Positions 1 through 8,606 are shown, counted from the first letter of the stretch. The stretch: 21,616 nt of DNA from Mycogone perniciosa (GCA_025331125.1 JAOALB010000240.1:1-21616); one strand, 5' to 3'. Numbers and translations are program-made. The notes: a model not told the origin generated them from the letters alone.

Positions 1-234
1 ATAGATAAGGAGCACTTTGGTCAAAGCCGCACCCCCCCCCCCGCACTCGGCACAACGCATCGGCTTTGGAACCGAACCAAGAGATTTTATCAATCAAAGA
101 AGGTTCCCTCGCGGAGAAAGAGAGGGATCTCCGAGCATCTCGAAAGGGGGCGTGGCGGAAAGCATTTCCACACCCCTATAGTGTGGCCCTTTTTAAATTC
201 CGATTTTCCACATTTCTTCTTCTCTCTTTTCGTC

Positions 235-1500
235 ATGCCACCATCAGGCACGGCCGCAGCTCCTCTCCCTCGCATGCCGGTGAAGCAAAAAATGGCTGTC
301 TCGTTAAAATCACTTGTGTCATCGGTCTGGGGAGGAGGAGGTTCCGGAGCCGGGAAAGGGGGCGGGCCGGCCCGGATAGAGGAATTGTTCACCAAGACAG
401 ACCCGGCAACGGATGGGGAGGATTGTCTTCGTGACTGCGAGGGCTGCTCAATCAAGTACCCGCGGGGGTTCAAGGTGGATGAGGAGGATGTGCTGTATGG
501 GCAAGTGAATGGGTGGAGTACGCATGTTCTGGTGGGAACGGGCAAGACGGATTGGGTGAGAGATGTGGCGGACGAGAAGGGGAGTGTGATGGAGGCGATT
601 GAGAAGGCGACGAGTCCTACAAACGGGGTGAGTTTGGACTGCTTCCTTTTCTCAAGATGGGTGAGGTTCTCATTGTTGAGCGAGATTCTCATGAGTCTTT
701 TGTCTCGGCATGAGATCTCACCTAGGGATAAATGAGTTGAGAATCGTCATGAAAAATTGAGCTAACCAACTTCACAGAAACTCAAGCTCTCAGCCTCCAA
801 CATTCCCACTCCCCACGACACAACCGACTACTCTGAACCAACCACTCTCCTCCTCCTCCCAGCCTTCACCCTCGTGCACAACGTCCATCCCAAAAACGTC
901 TCCCTTCTCATCACCGAGATCATCAACCACGCCCCCACCAACTCCTCCCCCTTACGCCCCTGGTCCTCCATCCCAGCCTCTCTCCCCAGCCCGGACCCGT
1001 CTCTCCCACCCCTCACCACCAAAGCCTGTCCTCACAGCGCTGTGATCCTCATGTGCAGCCAAAGGACTCGCGACGTGCGCTGTGGACAGAGCGCGCCGCT
1101 TTTGCAAAAGGAGTTTCAGAGACATCTTCGGCCGTTGGGCTTGTATCGCGACTTGCACGATGAGAGACCGGGCGGTGTGGGGATTTACTTTATCAGCCAT
1201 GTGGGCGGACACAAGTACTCGGCGAATGTGATTGTGTACCGGAGACCGAATGCCTTTGGGCAGGATGACGAGCCGTTGCCAGAGGGTGTGAGGGAGGCGC
1301 AGGCGGCGAAGACGGTGGAGGAGGAGGAGGAGGGAGAGAAAGGGGATGTGGGCGCGTCACAGTGTATTTGGTTGGCGAGGGTGAGGCCGGAGGATTGCGA
1401 GAATCTGGTGAGGTATACGGTTTTGAAGGGCAAGGTGGTGAAGCCGGAGACGCAGTTGAGAGGAGGGTTTGATAGGGCGAAGGGGTTGATGAGTTGGTGA
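235..1500 (+). CDS. Apd1/Aim32-family [2Fe-2S] protein (sucrase/ferredoxin-like)
   Basis: Two exons, 235-627 and 778-1500, encode 371 aa. The 150-nt intron starts GTGAGT and ends TTCACAG, with GCTAAC just upstream, and the frame is kept. The family has a C-terminal thioredoxin-like ferredoxin domain that binds a [2Fe-2S] cluster through two Cys and two His; yeast Apd1 is cytosolic and Aim32 mitochondrial. Here C224-x8-C233 is followed by HVGGH (H272, H276), the expected ligand pattern. An N-terminal Cys group (C64, C68, C71) precedes a KYP motif typical of the family. There is no clear mitochondrial presequence, and the protein ends in Met-Ser-Trp, which fits a cytosolic client of the CIA machinery; I therefore lean to Apd1-like. 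The start at 235 is the first ATG in the frame; the open frame before it has no ATG. The Glu-rich stretch near residues 310-320 is low complexity. Confident on family, less so on which paralogue. Confidence 0.88.
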
Positions 1501-1894
1501 TTTATGGTAATGCTTTGAGATGCTCCACGTTGCTTGAATGAATGAATGAATGAATGACAGATAGATAGAGGGGAGGATTGGCTCAGCAATGGCTAAGCGA
1601 TGGATATCGCATGGAAAGGCCTAATGGAAGACATATATTCGGGACAAGGGATACATAATACAGGATCATAGACAATAACAGAGTTTGATCATAGACACGA
1701 AGTCATTACAACTTATTGGGAGCAACTTTGGTTTTTCGAGTAGAAGTGAGTAAAAAACTACAGAACGCATTGATGAACCCCTAATATCGCCATGTTGACC
1801 AGAATTCTCAAGAAAAGAAAAGCACCTTTGCAACCTATGAAAAGAGGCTTCTTCACAGCTTCCTCGCCGTCCCCTTTACCATTCAACATCATTC
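1501..1894. other. convergent spacer with (GAAT)5 microsatellite
   Basis: This 394-bp gap separates two genes that converge, so it should carry both 3' UTRs. A tetranucleotide run of five GAAT units begins at 1536. No other gene or structured element was seen. Confidence 0.6.
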
Positions 1895-2970
1895 CTAGGA
1901 GCTAGCATCAGCAGCATCAGCAGCCCGCAGCAACTGGAGCAACTCCTGAGGAGTCAACTCCCGCAGCGTCTCCGCTATGGCCTGAAGATTGGTCGGAACT
2001 CCTTCTGGTGTATTGTGTTAGCATAGTCAGATTCCTCGTGCTTAATAGAGTGCTCAGAATCACCATGGCCACGCCTTTTGCTCGCACCATTGCCGTTCAC
2101 AGGCGTCTTTCTCCGCATCGGCCAGTTAGCGAACGCACTCGAGGCATTCGAGGTATTGTTCCCCACGCCCGCAGCATGACCACTGATATGTGACGGGCCA
2201 GCGTCAGTATCACCGAAACGTTCGTGTCGTCCATATCTAGCGCTGCAGTTGAACGCCCGACGATGCTGGTCGACCGTTGGATTCCCCCCTCTGAGTATAG
2301 CGGCCTGCTCTCTCGATCCCACATCAATCAGCGCAGCGACGTACTCAAGTTGGCTCTCCAGCCTCTCTACGCTCTCTCGCATAGTGCCCTCGTCTTCCCA
2401 CATCAATGGGAGGCAACTCAGGCTGCGGAGCCAGTTCTCAGGATGGCCAGAGAATTGCGCGGGTGGAAGGGCAGTCATATTGATGGTTCCCGTGGGCAGC
2501 AGAGGCATCTCGCTTTGGATGAACTCATAGGGATTTTGGAAGAATAAGTCCCAGGAGGTTTGCGATATAAGCCGCTCCGCATCTTCAAGGCGTTGTTGGG
2601 CTTGGGCGTGTTGACTTCGGAGAGAGGAGTGGATGCGCCGGAGGGTGTTTAGGCAGGCTGATAAGCGCTGCTCGTGGGCAAGACGAGAGAAGGCTACCTC
2701 TTCATCGTTGTCGAACATGTATTGGTTGTGATCTCGCTGCGGTTGCTTTCCTTTCCACTGGCTTCGGCTCTGCTGGCGAGAGAACCTCCCAGTACTAGCC
2801 CGAGAGAAGTTCCAGAAGGGATGCTCCATAAGAGGTTCAGGGGTTGGGCCCCTGATGAATTCCCACGGGACCTCATTAGAGGTATCATACGACGGCTCGG
2901 ACACGGAAGAGAAAGGGTGCGGCGGCGCCATGCCGTGTTGTTCTTGGACGAAGCTCTCAGCCCTCGACAT
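1895..2970 (-). CDS. hypothetical fungal protein, 338 aa, two exons
   Basis: Exon 1 is 2970-2064 and exon 2 is 2004-1895, giving 338 aa. A single-exon reading would run through the intron and stop at 1975 with a meaningless tail. The 59-nt intron (2063-2005) has donor GTGATT, branch TGCTAAC and acceptor CACCAG. Splicing switches the frame into a 35-residue amphipathic tail that contains LRELTPQELLQLLRAAD and looks like a real conserved terminus. The N-terminal 95 residues are polar and probably disordered. Residues about 100-140 and 205-235 are predicted helical and coiled-coil-like, separated by a W/F/P-rich segment. A Ser/Asn/basic stretch (about 265-302) could act as a nuclear signal. I recognise no domain and assign no function. 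A TATATA lies about 150 bp upstream. The neighbour 53-aa gene lies upstream on the same strand but is too far to share a promoter. Confidence 0.75.
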
Positions 2971-3116
2971 GTTTGCGCGGTATGAGAGGACGATACTATT
3001 TAGTGATGACAGGAGAGTTGCACGAGTTCCTTTCTGTGAGAGGATTCAGCTGTTGGAAATGCGAGAGCTGAATGGAAGGTTGTCAAGAGAACAGAGGGTT
3101 GGTTGGGGGAGAATCA

Positions 3117-3122
3117 TATATA
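3117..3122 (-). promoter_or_regulatory. TATA-box candidate for the 338-aa gene
   Basis: TATATA lies about 150 bp upstream of the ATG at 2970. The stretch between is CT-rich on the coding strand and contains no ATG ahead of the start, as expected of a short fungal leader. Confidence 0.4.
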
Positions 3123-3521
3123 CTGGACGTGAGCATAGCAGTGATTCATAACATCTTGAAGAGCCACGAATCAAGCACAATTGCAAACTAACCATGATGC
3201 GGATATGGCAAAGAGTCATTCATCAAGGCAGCCTTGCGAGACGAGAGGAATACATGACTGTGATTGACGGCATCATTCAGGGGTAGGAGGGCAAACTGCT
3301 CGTCAGAGTTGTAGAACGATTGCAAACCAAAGAAAACAGAGGCAACATGCTTCTTTGATGCAAGAAGCAAGAAGAAACTCCTAGATTTGTCTATAACCTA
3401 CGGAGTACACCGTAGTTACTTGTTAGATACCGCAAATATTCAAGACACAAGCACTCAGTCCAAGTCAACTCACAACGAAGAGTCACCGAAATCATAACAG
3501 GATACGAAGAAAATTTTAGTT
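3123..3521. other. spacer without a supportable gene
   Basis: A 60-codon open frame on the minus strand (3370-3188) has no ATG and no good splice context, so I do not call it. One TACGGAGTA repeat unit sits at 3399-3407, followed by an ACCGTAGT arm that nearly mirrors it. Confidence 0.5.
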
Positions 3522-3698
3522 TCAGTTACTATTCATGATGTTTTTGTTGTACTGCTTATAAACTATGTAAATGCCAAACACTATCGCCAAACCCATTAAC
3601 CATCCACTTGACATGTCTTGTTCTCGTACATCTACACTTGAATCATCAACCCATTGTATATATCCAAAACAGCACAGTACCCATATGTTCATTCCCAT
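3522..3698 (-). CDS. doubtful small membrane ORF (58 aa) in AT-rich island
   Basis: The first ATG of this frame is at 3698 and the frame closes at 3522. The 58-aa product would have two hydrophobic segments: the first 18 residues, with W and C, and about residues 33-50 (GWLMGLAIVFGIYIVYK). An acidic loop separates them and the end is basic. The hydrophobic run continues upstream of the ATG in the same frame until a stop near 3730. Another frame holds an ATG-led hydrophobic fragment (3775-3722), so a single-base shift could have broken a longer membrane gene. By hand count, 3481-3780 is about 35% GC, far below the neighbouring genes. It could be a decayed transferred gene, an organelle-derived fragment, or a chance ORF in AT-rich DNA. 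Confidence 0.2.
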   Translation of the reverse strand: MGMNIWVLCCFGYIQWVDDSSVDVREQDMSSGWLMGLAIVFGIYIVYKQYNKNIMNSN

Positions 3699-3872
3699 GA
3701 AGTTAACCCAATGCAAAATGCTTAAAACTCATAAGGCATCATTATCAAAAATCCCAAACCGGTATGTTCATCCATAATCTCTTTTCGCAAATTAGACCCT
3801 CCTCATAGAGGGCTGCCGTAGATTTTGTGTGTGTTTTTTTGGTTGTCTTCGCCACGACACAGCTTCGCGCAT

Positions 3873-3940
3873 CCCCGGAACAAAACCCTCTTAGAGGGAC
3901 GCATGGCGCCTTTGCACCAAGAGAGTTTTGTTAACCGGGG
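3873..3940. repeat. strong inverted repeat / hairpin abutting a stop codon
   Basis: The left arm 3873-3892 (CCCCGGAACAAAACCCTCTT) matches the reverse complement of the right arm 3919-3940, apart from a 2-nt insertion and one mismatch. The loop is 26 nt. The outer edge (3940) touches the stop codon of the 53-aa gene (3941-3943), so on the minus-strand transcript the hairpin would start right after the stop. A second small hairpin of similar sequence (CCCTC...GAGGG) lies at about 3798-3813. It may be a 3'-UTR RNA hairpin or the remnant of a small inverted-repeat element. Confidence 0.75.
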
Positions 3941-4102
3941 CTAGTCTGCTATAGACGTTGTGCCGGTGCTAGTCGATTCAGAGGTCACGCTGAGGTCTCG
4001 CCGCGCGGTGTGTACCAGCTTCCAGATGCCGAAGGATATAGCGGCGAGGATGACGAAGAGGACGATGATGATGATGGCGATGACGTGGTTTCGTTGGGTC
4101 AT
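3941..4102 (-). CDS. small single-pass membrane protein, 53 aa
   Basis: An intact ATG-to-TAG frame of 53 aa. Residues 7-30 form one very hydrophobic helix (VIAIIIIVLFVILAAISFG, then IWKLV). It is followed by a basic patch (HTARR) and a Ser/Thr-rich tail, so by the positive-inside rule the C-terminal tail probably faces the cytosol. There is no cleavable signal peptide. A TATA box sits at about 4488. A probable leader intron (4284-4141: GTATGT donor, CCCCAG acceptor) removes most of the sequence in front. The ATG has a good context (ATCACCATG) but overlaps the TGA of a 9-codon uORF. The compositional contrast between helix and tail, and the orderly promoter, intron and ATG layout, argue for a real gene. 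I do not recognise the family and assign no function. Many small fungal membrane proteins of this size go unannotated. Confidence 0.55.
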   Translation of the reverse strand: MTQRNHVIAIIIIVLFVILAAISFGIWKLVHTARRDLSVTSESTSTGTTSIAD

Positions 4103-4128
4103 GGTGATTGTAGGAGGCCCCGCCTCAT
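4099..4128 (-). promoter_or_regulatory. 9-codon uORF overlapping the start of the 53-aa gene
   Basis: After removal of the proposed leader intron, the first ATG in the leader (4128) opens a 9-codon frame whose TGA shares bases with the main ATG (ATGA, 4102-4099). This arrangement allows termination-reinitiation or damping of main-frame translation. It depends on the leader model being right. Confidence 0.4.
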
Positions 4129-4140
4129 GGGGAGTGAGAC

Positions 4141-4284
4141 CTGGGGGTGTAGAGGATGATGTAGAGGATTAAGAGCGTCGCCAGAGCACGCGAATAGTCG
4201 CCTTGAGGTGTTGACTAGGACACTGACGTTCCAGTTAGTTGTGTACGCTCCGCAAGGGTATTGGCGTTGGGTTTCGAAACATAC
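4141..4284 (-). other. probable 5'-UTR intron of the 53-aa gene
   Basis: Donor GTATGT at 4284 and acceptor CACCCCCAG ending at 4141, with CTTAAT as a branch candidate; 144 nt. No ATG precedes the donor between it and the TATA box, which suits a leader exon. Confidence 0.45.
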
Positions 4285-4487
4285 CAAAGACGAGGCCGTT
4301 GACACTATTTGCAAAGGTCTGGCTGGTGTTGATACAAGAGCTACTGCAAACTCAACTCAACCGAGCAATAGCAAAATAGCCCACTAAAAGTTGAAGCAAG
4401 GAAAGCCCGAATATTTCTTGAAGCAAAATGCGTAGCAATGGCAGAGCAGGAAGCAGAGGCAGAAATGGGCATAGTCCAAGGTGAGGA

Positions 4488-4493
4488 TATATA
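4488..4493 (-). promoter_or_regulatory. TATA-box candidate for the 53-aa gene
   Basis: CCTATATATCC on the minus strand lies about 200 bp ahead of the leader-intron donor. The following 200 nt are pyrimidine-rich. Confidence 0.4.
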
Positions 4494-5230
4494 GGTGGTT
4501 GCCCCGCCACCCGGTTTCTTGCAGCCAGCCCCAAGTCAATAAAAATTCGCAAGGCTGGGGAGCTTTTAGCTGGAGCTTTAAGAGCTGTCGCGTTTCGGCG
4601 CGGTACGTATCCGTCTTACGAGTACTTCGTAGAGGTCCCCTGAGGTCCACTTTTACAGGGGCTGCGGCTTGCTGGCGGGGCCGCTCTAGACGCTCCAGAA
4701 GCCTTCCCAGCCTCATAGTAAAAAATGGCCCAAGGCCGATCCTTTGTCTCAAAACATCACGAGGGATCCTGGATTCAGCTCAATTCTGCTGTTGCGCTTT
4801 GGAATCCTTCGTACAGAGTACTCTGTAGTTTAAACAGGGTCATCCATAATCAATGGCCAGGATGCACAAAGTACTTGTAATACTTCATCAGACATAGCAT
4901 CATACTTTTATATGACCTCGGCAAGGAGTTGATATAGTCGTACCAACTACTTCGTAAGTACTCCGTACATCACTCTGTAAACCACAGCAAGAATACTGTA
5001 GTATCACGTTTGACACAACTGTCTGTCCATCGCCCACGTATCTTGAACTTGATGAAGAGCGAGGCGGTATTTGGGTGTCGCCAATATCGCCAATCACCTG
5101 AAAAGACGCATTCAAAGCAAGCCGAATGCGCCAACCATAGAGCCAAAAGAACCATTTCATCCCTTTCCTATTTCCGTGAGCATCCCCTCAAATCAAAGAA
5201 AAAATTGCAACATCCCCTCGGCTCTCTATA
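4494..5230. other. spacer with palindromic short repeats
   Basis: No gene is supportable. The stretch holds a perfect 16-nt palindrome, TACAGAGTACTCTGTA (4812-4827), and the repeat pair TACTTCGTA + AGTACTCCGTAC (4948-4968). The right end should contain the 3' UTR of the HP1 gene. Confidence 0.55.
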
Positions 5231-6260
5231 TCATTCGGTTAGAGCCTTGTTTTCCTCCCTGATGATTCTTACGTGTCGTTCATAAAAGAGGAGCATCTGT
5301 TTGGCATCGGTCAGTTCATTCAACATACAAGCAATTATCAAGCGACGGAGCGACGGAGCGGTTTCTCACCTTCTGTGGGCACTTCTTGTATATGACCGAC
5401 GTCTCATGCTTCGTCTTACGGCCGTTCTTCCAGACGAGGTACACAACAAGCTTGCCACTGCCCTCATCCTCGCAGGCGTCAATCGACTCAATCTCATCTT
5501 CCCATGATCCCGCTGGGGGGCTCCATTCCTTGGTGGCTGGCGGTGTCGAATCACCAGGATGGACACCATTTTTTCGTGATCGTTTCGGAGCTGCTCCGGG
5601 TGTTGCGCTTGATGTTCGGCCACGCTTCTTACCCCTGGCAGCCTCTCGTGATTCTTCAAATATTCTCTCCCGGCCACCAATTTCCTTAAAGTATGCGTTG
5701 AGGACATCACTTGCTGACTCCCTAAATCGCGCCAAGTCAGTCACTGGCATTTGTTTGACCAATATCCTCCAACACCACACATACATCAAGTTGTCTTCGG
5801 GTTCCCAGGTCATGTCTGATTTCTTCTCGTAGCCCTCCCATTTGACAAGAAACTTTAATGTGCCCTGGAAGAAATTAGCGACCTGTCGCAAAACATCCGC
5901 GGATGTATCTGCGTCTCTCCACATACGTCCTCGTCAACCATGTGCTTTTTGATCGTCTCGACGATGAATCTGCGATCCGTAAGAACCTGAGCAGCTCAAG
6001 AAATCCAGGTAATCATACACGTTCTCTTCAAGGTCCCCTTCTTCCTCCTCATCTTCATCTTCATCACCTTCGTCCTCGTCCTCCTCATCGTCGACGTGCC
6101 CGTTGGCCGCTTTAGCGCTCTTCACAGGCGCGTCGTCCGAAGCATCGTCTGATGCCGAGTTGCGCAGTGACCTGACTGGCCGTGCGGTCTCGATATCTGA
6201 GGTTTCATCGTCGCTGAGTGCTGCTTTTTGCTTAGCAGAGTCCCTTCCTTGATGTGCCAT
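5231..6260 (-). CDS. hepA: heterochromatin protein 1 homologue (HepA), chromo + chromoshadow
   Basis: Five exons, 6260-6019, 5969-5927, 5864-5785, 5721-5370 and 5296-5231, encode 260 aa; introns are 49, 62, 63 and 73 nt, all GT-AG. HP1 binds H3K9-methylated nucleosomes through its chromodomain and dimerises through the chromoshadow domain to build silent chromatin. An acidic N-terminus (residues 56-80) precedes the chromodomain (about 80-135) with FIVE, LKFLVKWEGY and WEPEDNL motifs. The methyl-lysine cage would be F82 (usually Tyr), W104 and Y107. A basic hinge (KKRGR, KRSRK) leads to the chromoshadow domain (about 193-250), with YLVWKNG, KCPQK and FYERHV; the last exon supplies the FYERHV end. 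Neurospora HPO and Aspergillus HepA have the same layout and size. The first intron is the least certain because its branch site is weak, but it alone joins the acidic region to the chromodomain in frame. Its leader holds an overlapping uORF. Confidence 0.92.
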
Positions 6261-6270
6261 AATGGGTCAT
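6232..6270 (-). promoter_or_regulatory. 12-codon uORF overlapping the hepA start
   Basis: An ATG 10 nt upstream of the hepA ATG opens a 12-codon frame, out of register, that ends (TAA) 26 nt inside the hepA coding region. Ribosomes using it would bypass the main ATG. Whether it lies inside the mRNA is very likely given the distance, but its use is not shown. Confidence 0.5.
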
Positions 6271-6617
6271 GTCGATGCAGAAAGACAAAGTCCGAGCAGG
6301 GTTCTGTCTTACAGCTGGTAGGCTGGCATTTGTTTGTAACCGCCCGGCGCATAGCTGCAGCTGCCGCGGGGATCAAGGGCGGTGAATTGGGCACATACCT
6401 GGAGGCATTTTTGCGGGTTTCTAGCTTACTTTGTGGGCACCGTCGATTCGGGGTGATGTGGGCGCAAAGTGGTCGCAATAGTGATGCTATCGAGACATAG
6501 CAAACGCGATGCGGCGCGACTTGAGGTTGGATTTGACCAGCCACCAGAGGTGTTGTGGTCACGTGACTGTGCGTTGAAACATGATCGTCTCTTGTGCTCG
6601 CCAAATAATACGCCGGA

Positions 6618-6647
6618 CTACGAAGCATCACTTCGTAGTACTCCGTA
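6618..6647. repeat. hairpin CTACGAAG/CTTCGTAG plus TACTCCGTA unit
   Basis: Perfect 8-bp arms at 6618-6625 and 6631-6638 enclose a 5-nt loop, and a TACTCCGTA unit follows at 6639-6647. Confidence 0.7.
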
Positions 6648-7107
6648 CATCGGGAATCCTTCTTTCAAAGTGGTGAATCAGTAATAAACGCAAATTTTGG
6701 GGCGTGGAGACCTGGCCCGAATATTATTCTGCGAGATGCTACAGAGTATTACTACCAGCCAGGTAGGTACTTGGTAGTTTGACCAGTAATGTTCCGATGC
6801 GCTTCATGTTAGTACTCAACCAGTCTTACTCAGTAATCCTTACGAAGTATTACATAGATGAGTTATCACTTTTTTGTTCTCCAGACATGCCATCAACTTC
6901 CCTGTCTTTCGGATTCTCTGGGTAGGTATTTCTTCTCTGCTCTGGGAAGCCCCATCCGAATCCGATAGGATCGGGGTTGAAACAGAGTCCCAATTTGGTT
7001 GAACGATCAAGTTCTGGGAATGTCTCTCTTCATCGAATGACTAGACTTGGCCTCTCTTACTTCAACTCATCCTTTCGTGTTGCAAACGCTCGGGTTTGGC
7101 ACCGACT

Positions 7108-7123
7108 TACTCCGTACTCCGTA
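7108..7123. repeat. tandem TACTCCGTACTCCGTA unit
   Basis: A 16-nt tandem copy of the repeat that recurs through the spacers of this window. An identical 16-mer occurs at 8591-8606. Confidence 0.8.
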
Positions 7124-7301
7124 GTAGCATCTGCAACGTTAAAGTCATCCGGCAGTAAATCCTGAAACGAGGGCTGCTTGCTCGGTTGCCGCCGACATGC
7201 GTTGATCGTGCGTCCGACTCTTTGCTTTCAATTGCCCCGAGTCGCATATCGCGCGACACTCTGCGGAGAAAAGATCTCCGCCAGGCACCACACCCATACC
7301 A

Positions 7302-7330
7302 AGTAGTGGTAGTAGTAGCAGTAGTAGTAG
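7302..7330. repeat. (GTA)n microsatellite, imperfect
   Basis: AGTAGTGGTAGTAGTAGCAG followed by further GTA units. Related runs occur at 8313-8332 (ATTACTACT twice) and around 9380-9420. Confidence 0.8.
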
Positions 7331-7922
7331 ATATTAGTACTTAAACGGATGGATATCGGCGGCATGAGGGAGGGGTTTCCGTTGGTTCACCGTAGGGAGG
7401 GAGGGTTGTTAATTTGGCGATGCATATGTTGGGATGTCTTGCAGGCGCCATGTACAGATAGTAGTAATATGAGAAAGATCCTCGACGCGCGATGGAGCCC
7501 CCCAGGATGCATATGGGTAGTATTTGTCCAGAGTACGAAGTGCCATTTCCGCACGACACGGAAAGCAGACGGAGGCCGCTGCAACAGAGCTCCCAAGGGT
7601 GGCATTTTGCATACCCGAGGCCGAGAAGAGCTATCCACGTCTCAAGACAAGAGAAAGAGAGCACATGACAATCCATCTCGTAACCCTCGAGGTTCGATTG
7701 ACGCCAAGCTTCGCATCCCCAGTTAAGTTAAAGGTGTCCATCAATGGAACAAGGCCAACTGTCCCAAGCTCACGCACAGCCAGAAAAATGAGCAGACCTG
7801 CCAATTGCAGAAAGGTCGCTCGTCCTGACCGGGAGGAACCATAGCATGCACGCAATCACACTCGTATCCGGCACGAAGGAACCTCCATGACGAGCCAGGG
7901 ATTCAACCGTGTACAATACCCG

Positions 7923-7950
7923 TATTCCGTACGAGTATTACTCCGTACTC
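7923..7950. repeat. TACTCCGTA-type repeat cluster
   Basis: TATTCCGTACGAGTA is followed at once by TTACTCCGTACTC, giving two diverged copies, the first partly palindromic. Confidence 0.7.
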
Positions 7951-8396
7951 ATGAATCAGATGCCATCCACCAAGCTTTCACACCGGCGAGTGGGAGGGAG
8001 GAAGAATGCGGTTGCGCTCATATCGCTGCTTTAGGGTAAAAGAGTCGAGATTCACAGGCCGCGCGGCTAACAGAGAAAATGCACAGCTGATTCGTCTACT
8101 CGTACTCAATATATAAATTGTCATACTACAACTATTAGACCTTCATCCTAGATGTTTCATGTGTCGGGTTCTCATTAGCTCATGCGGCTAGTCCGTACAA
8201 GTCGTAAATACTAGTGGGCAAATCGTAGATTTCGATCTCAGAGAGCAAAGTGGGCAAAAGGAAGCAATCACACAAGGCTGAAGACGAAACGCTCCAGCGT
8301 GGGCCACGTACCATTACTACTATTACTACTATGGAGTGCCGGCGGGAGACTCACAATAGTAGCAGTATCAGACAATTTTCCTCATTTCAGCATATG

Positions 8397-8425
8397 TACT
8401 CCGTATGAGCAGCTAGTACTCCGTA
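8397..8425. repeat. two TACTCCGTA units
   Basis: Exact units at 8397-8405 and 8417-8425, separated by 11 nt. Confidence 0.75.
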
Positions 8426-8590
8426 TTCACGATGGAGTTGATTGGACCGGGATGGACAGAGGGCGCACCACCTGTCGGCAGTAGTGCATACATAGACCTG
8501 GCAGCCCTGTATGTCGTCTCCACGATGCTCGGGATGCTTGCTTGAACTCTGATCGAGGTATCATCGGGCGTTTAACAGAGCCGAGCTCAA

Positions 8591-8606
8591 TACTCCGTAC
8601 TCCGTA
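8591..8606. repeat. tandem TACTCCGTACTCCGTA unit
   Basis: Exact second copy of the 16-mer found at 7108-7123. Confidence 0.8.

Noticed and set aside
31..42. poly-C run at the left edge and poly-G run at the right edge (about 21579) as terminal repeats of an element
   Set aside because: The flanking sequences do not match in either orientation; simple homopolymers in promoter/leader regions are sufficient.
3188..3370. 60-codon minus-strand frame
   Set aside because: It has no ATG, no family motif and only a weak GTTAGT donor at its end; it also lies where a promoter is expected.
8160..8260. tRNA-like boxes (TAGCTCATGCGG and TTTCGATCTC)
   Set aside because: The A-box has wrong bases, the T arm does not pair, and no acceptor stem can be formed.
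8299..8484. 61-codon frame with a poly-Leu start
   Set aside because: The leucines come from a TACTAT microsatellite, and the frame starts with GTG.
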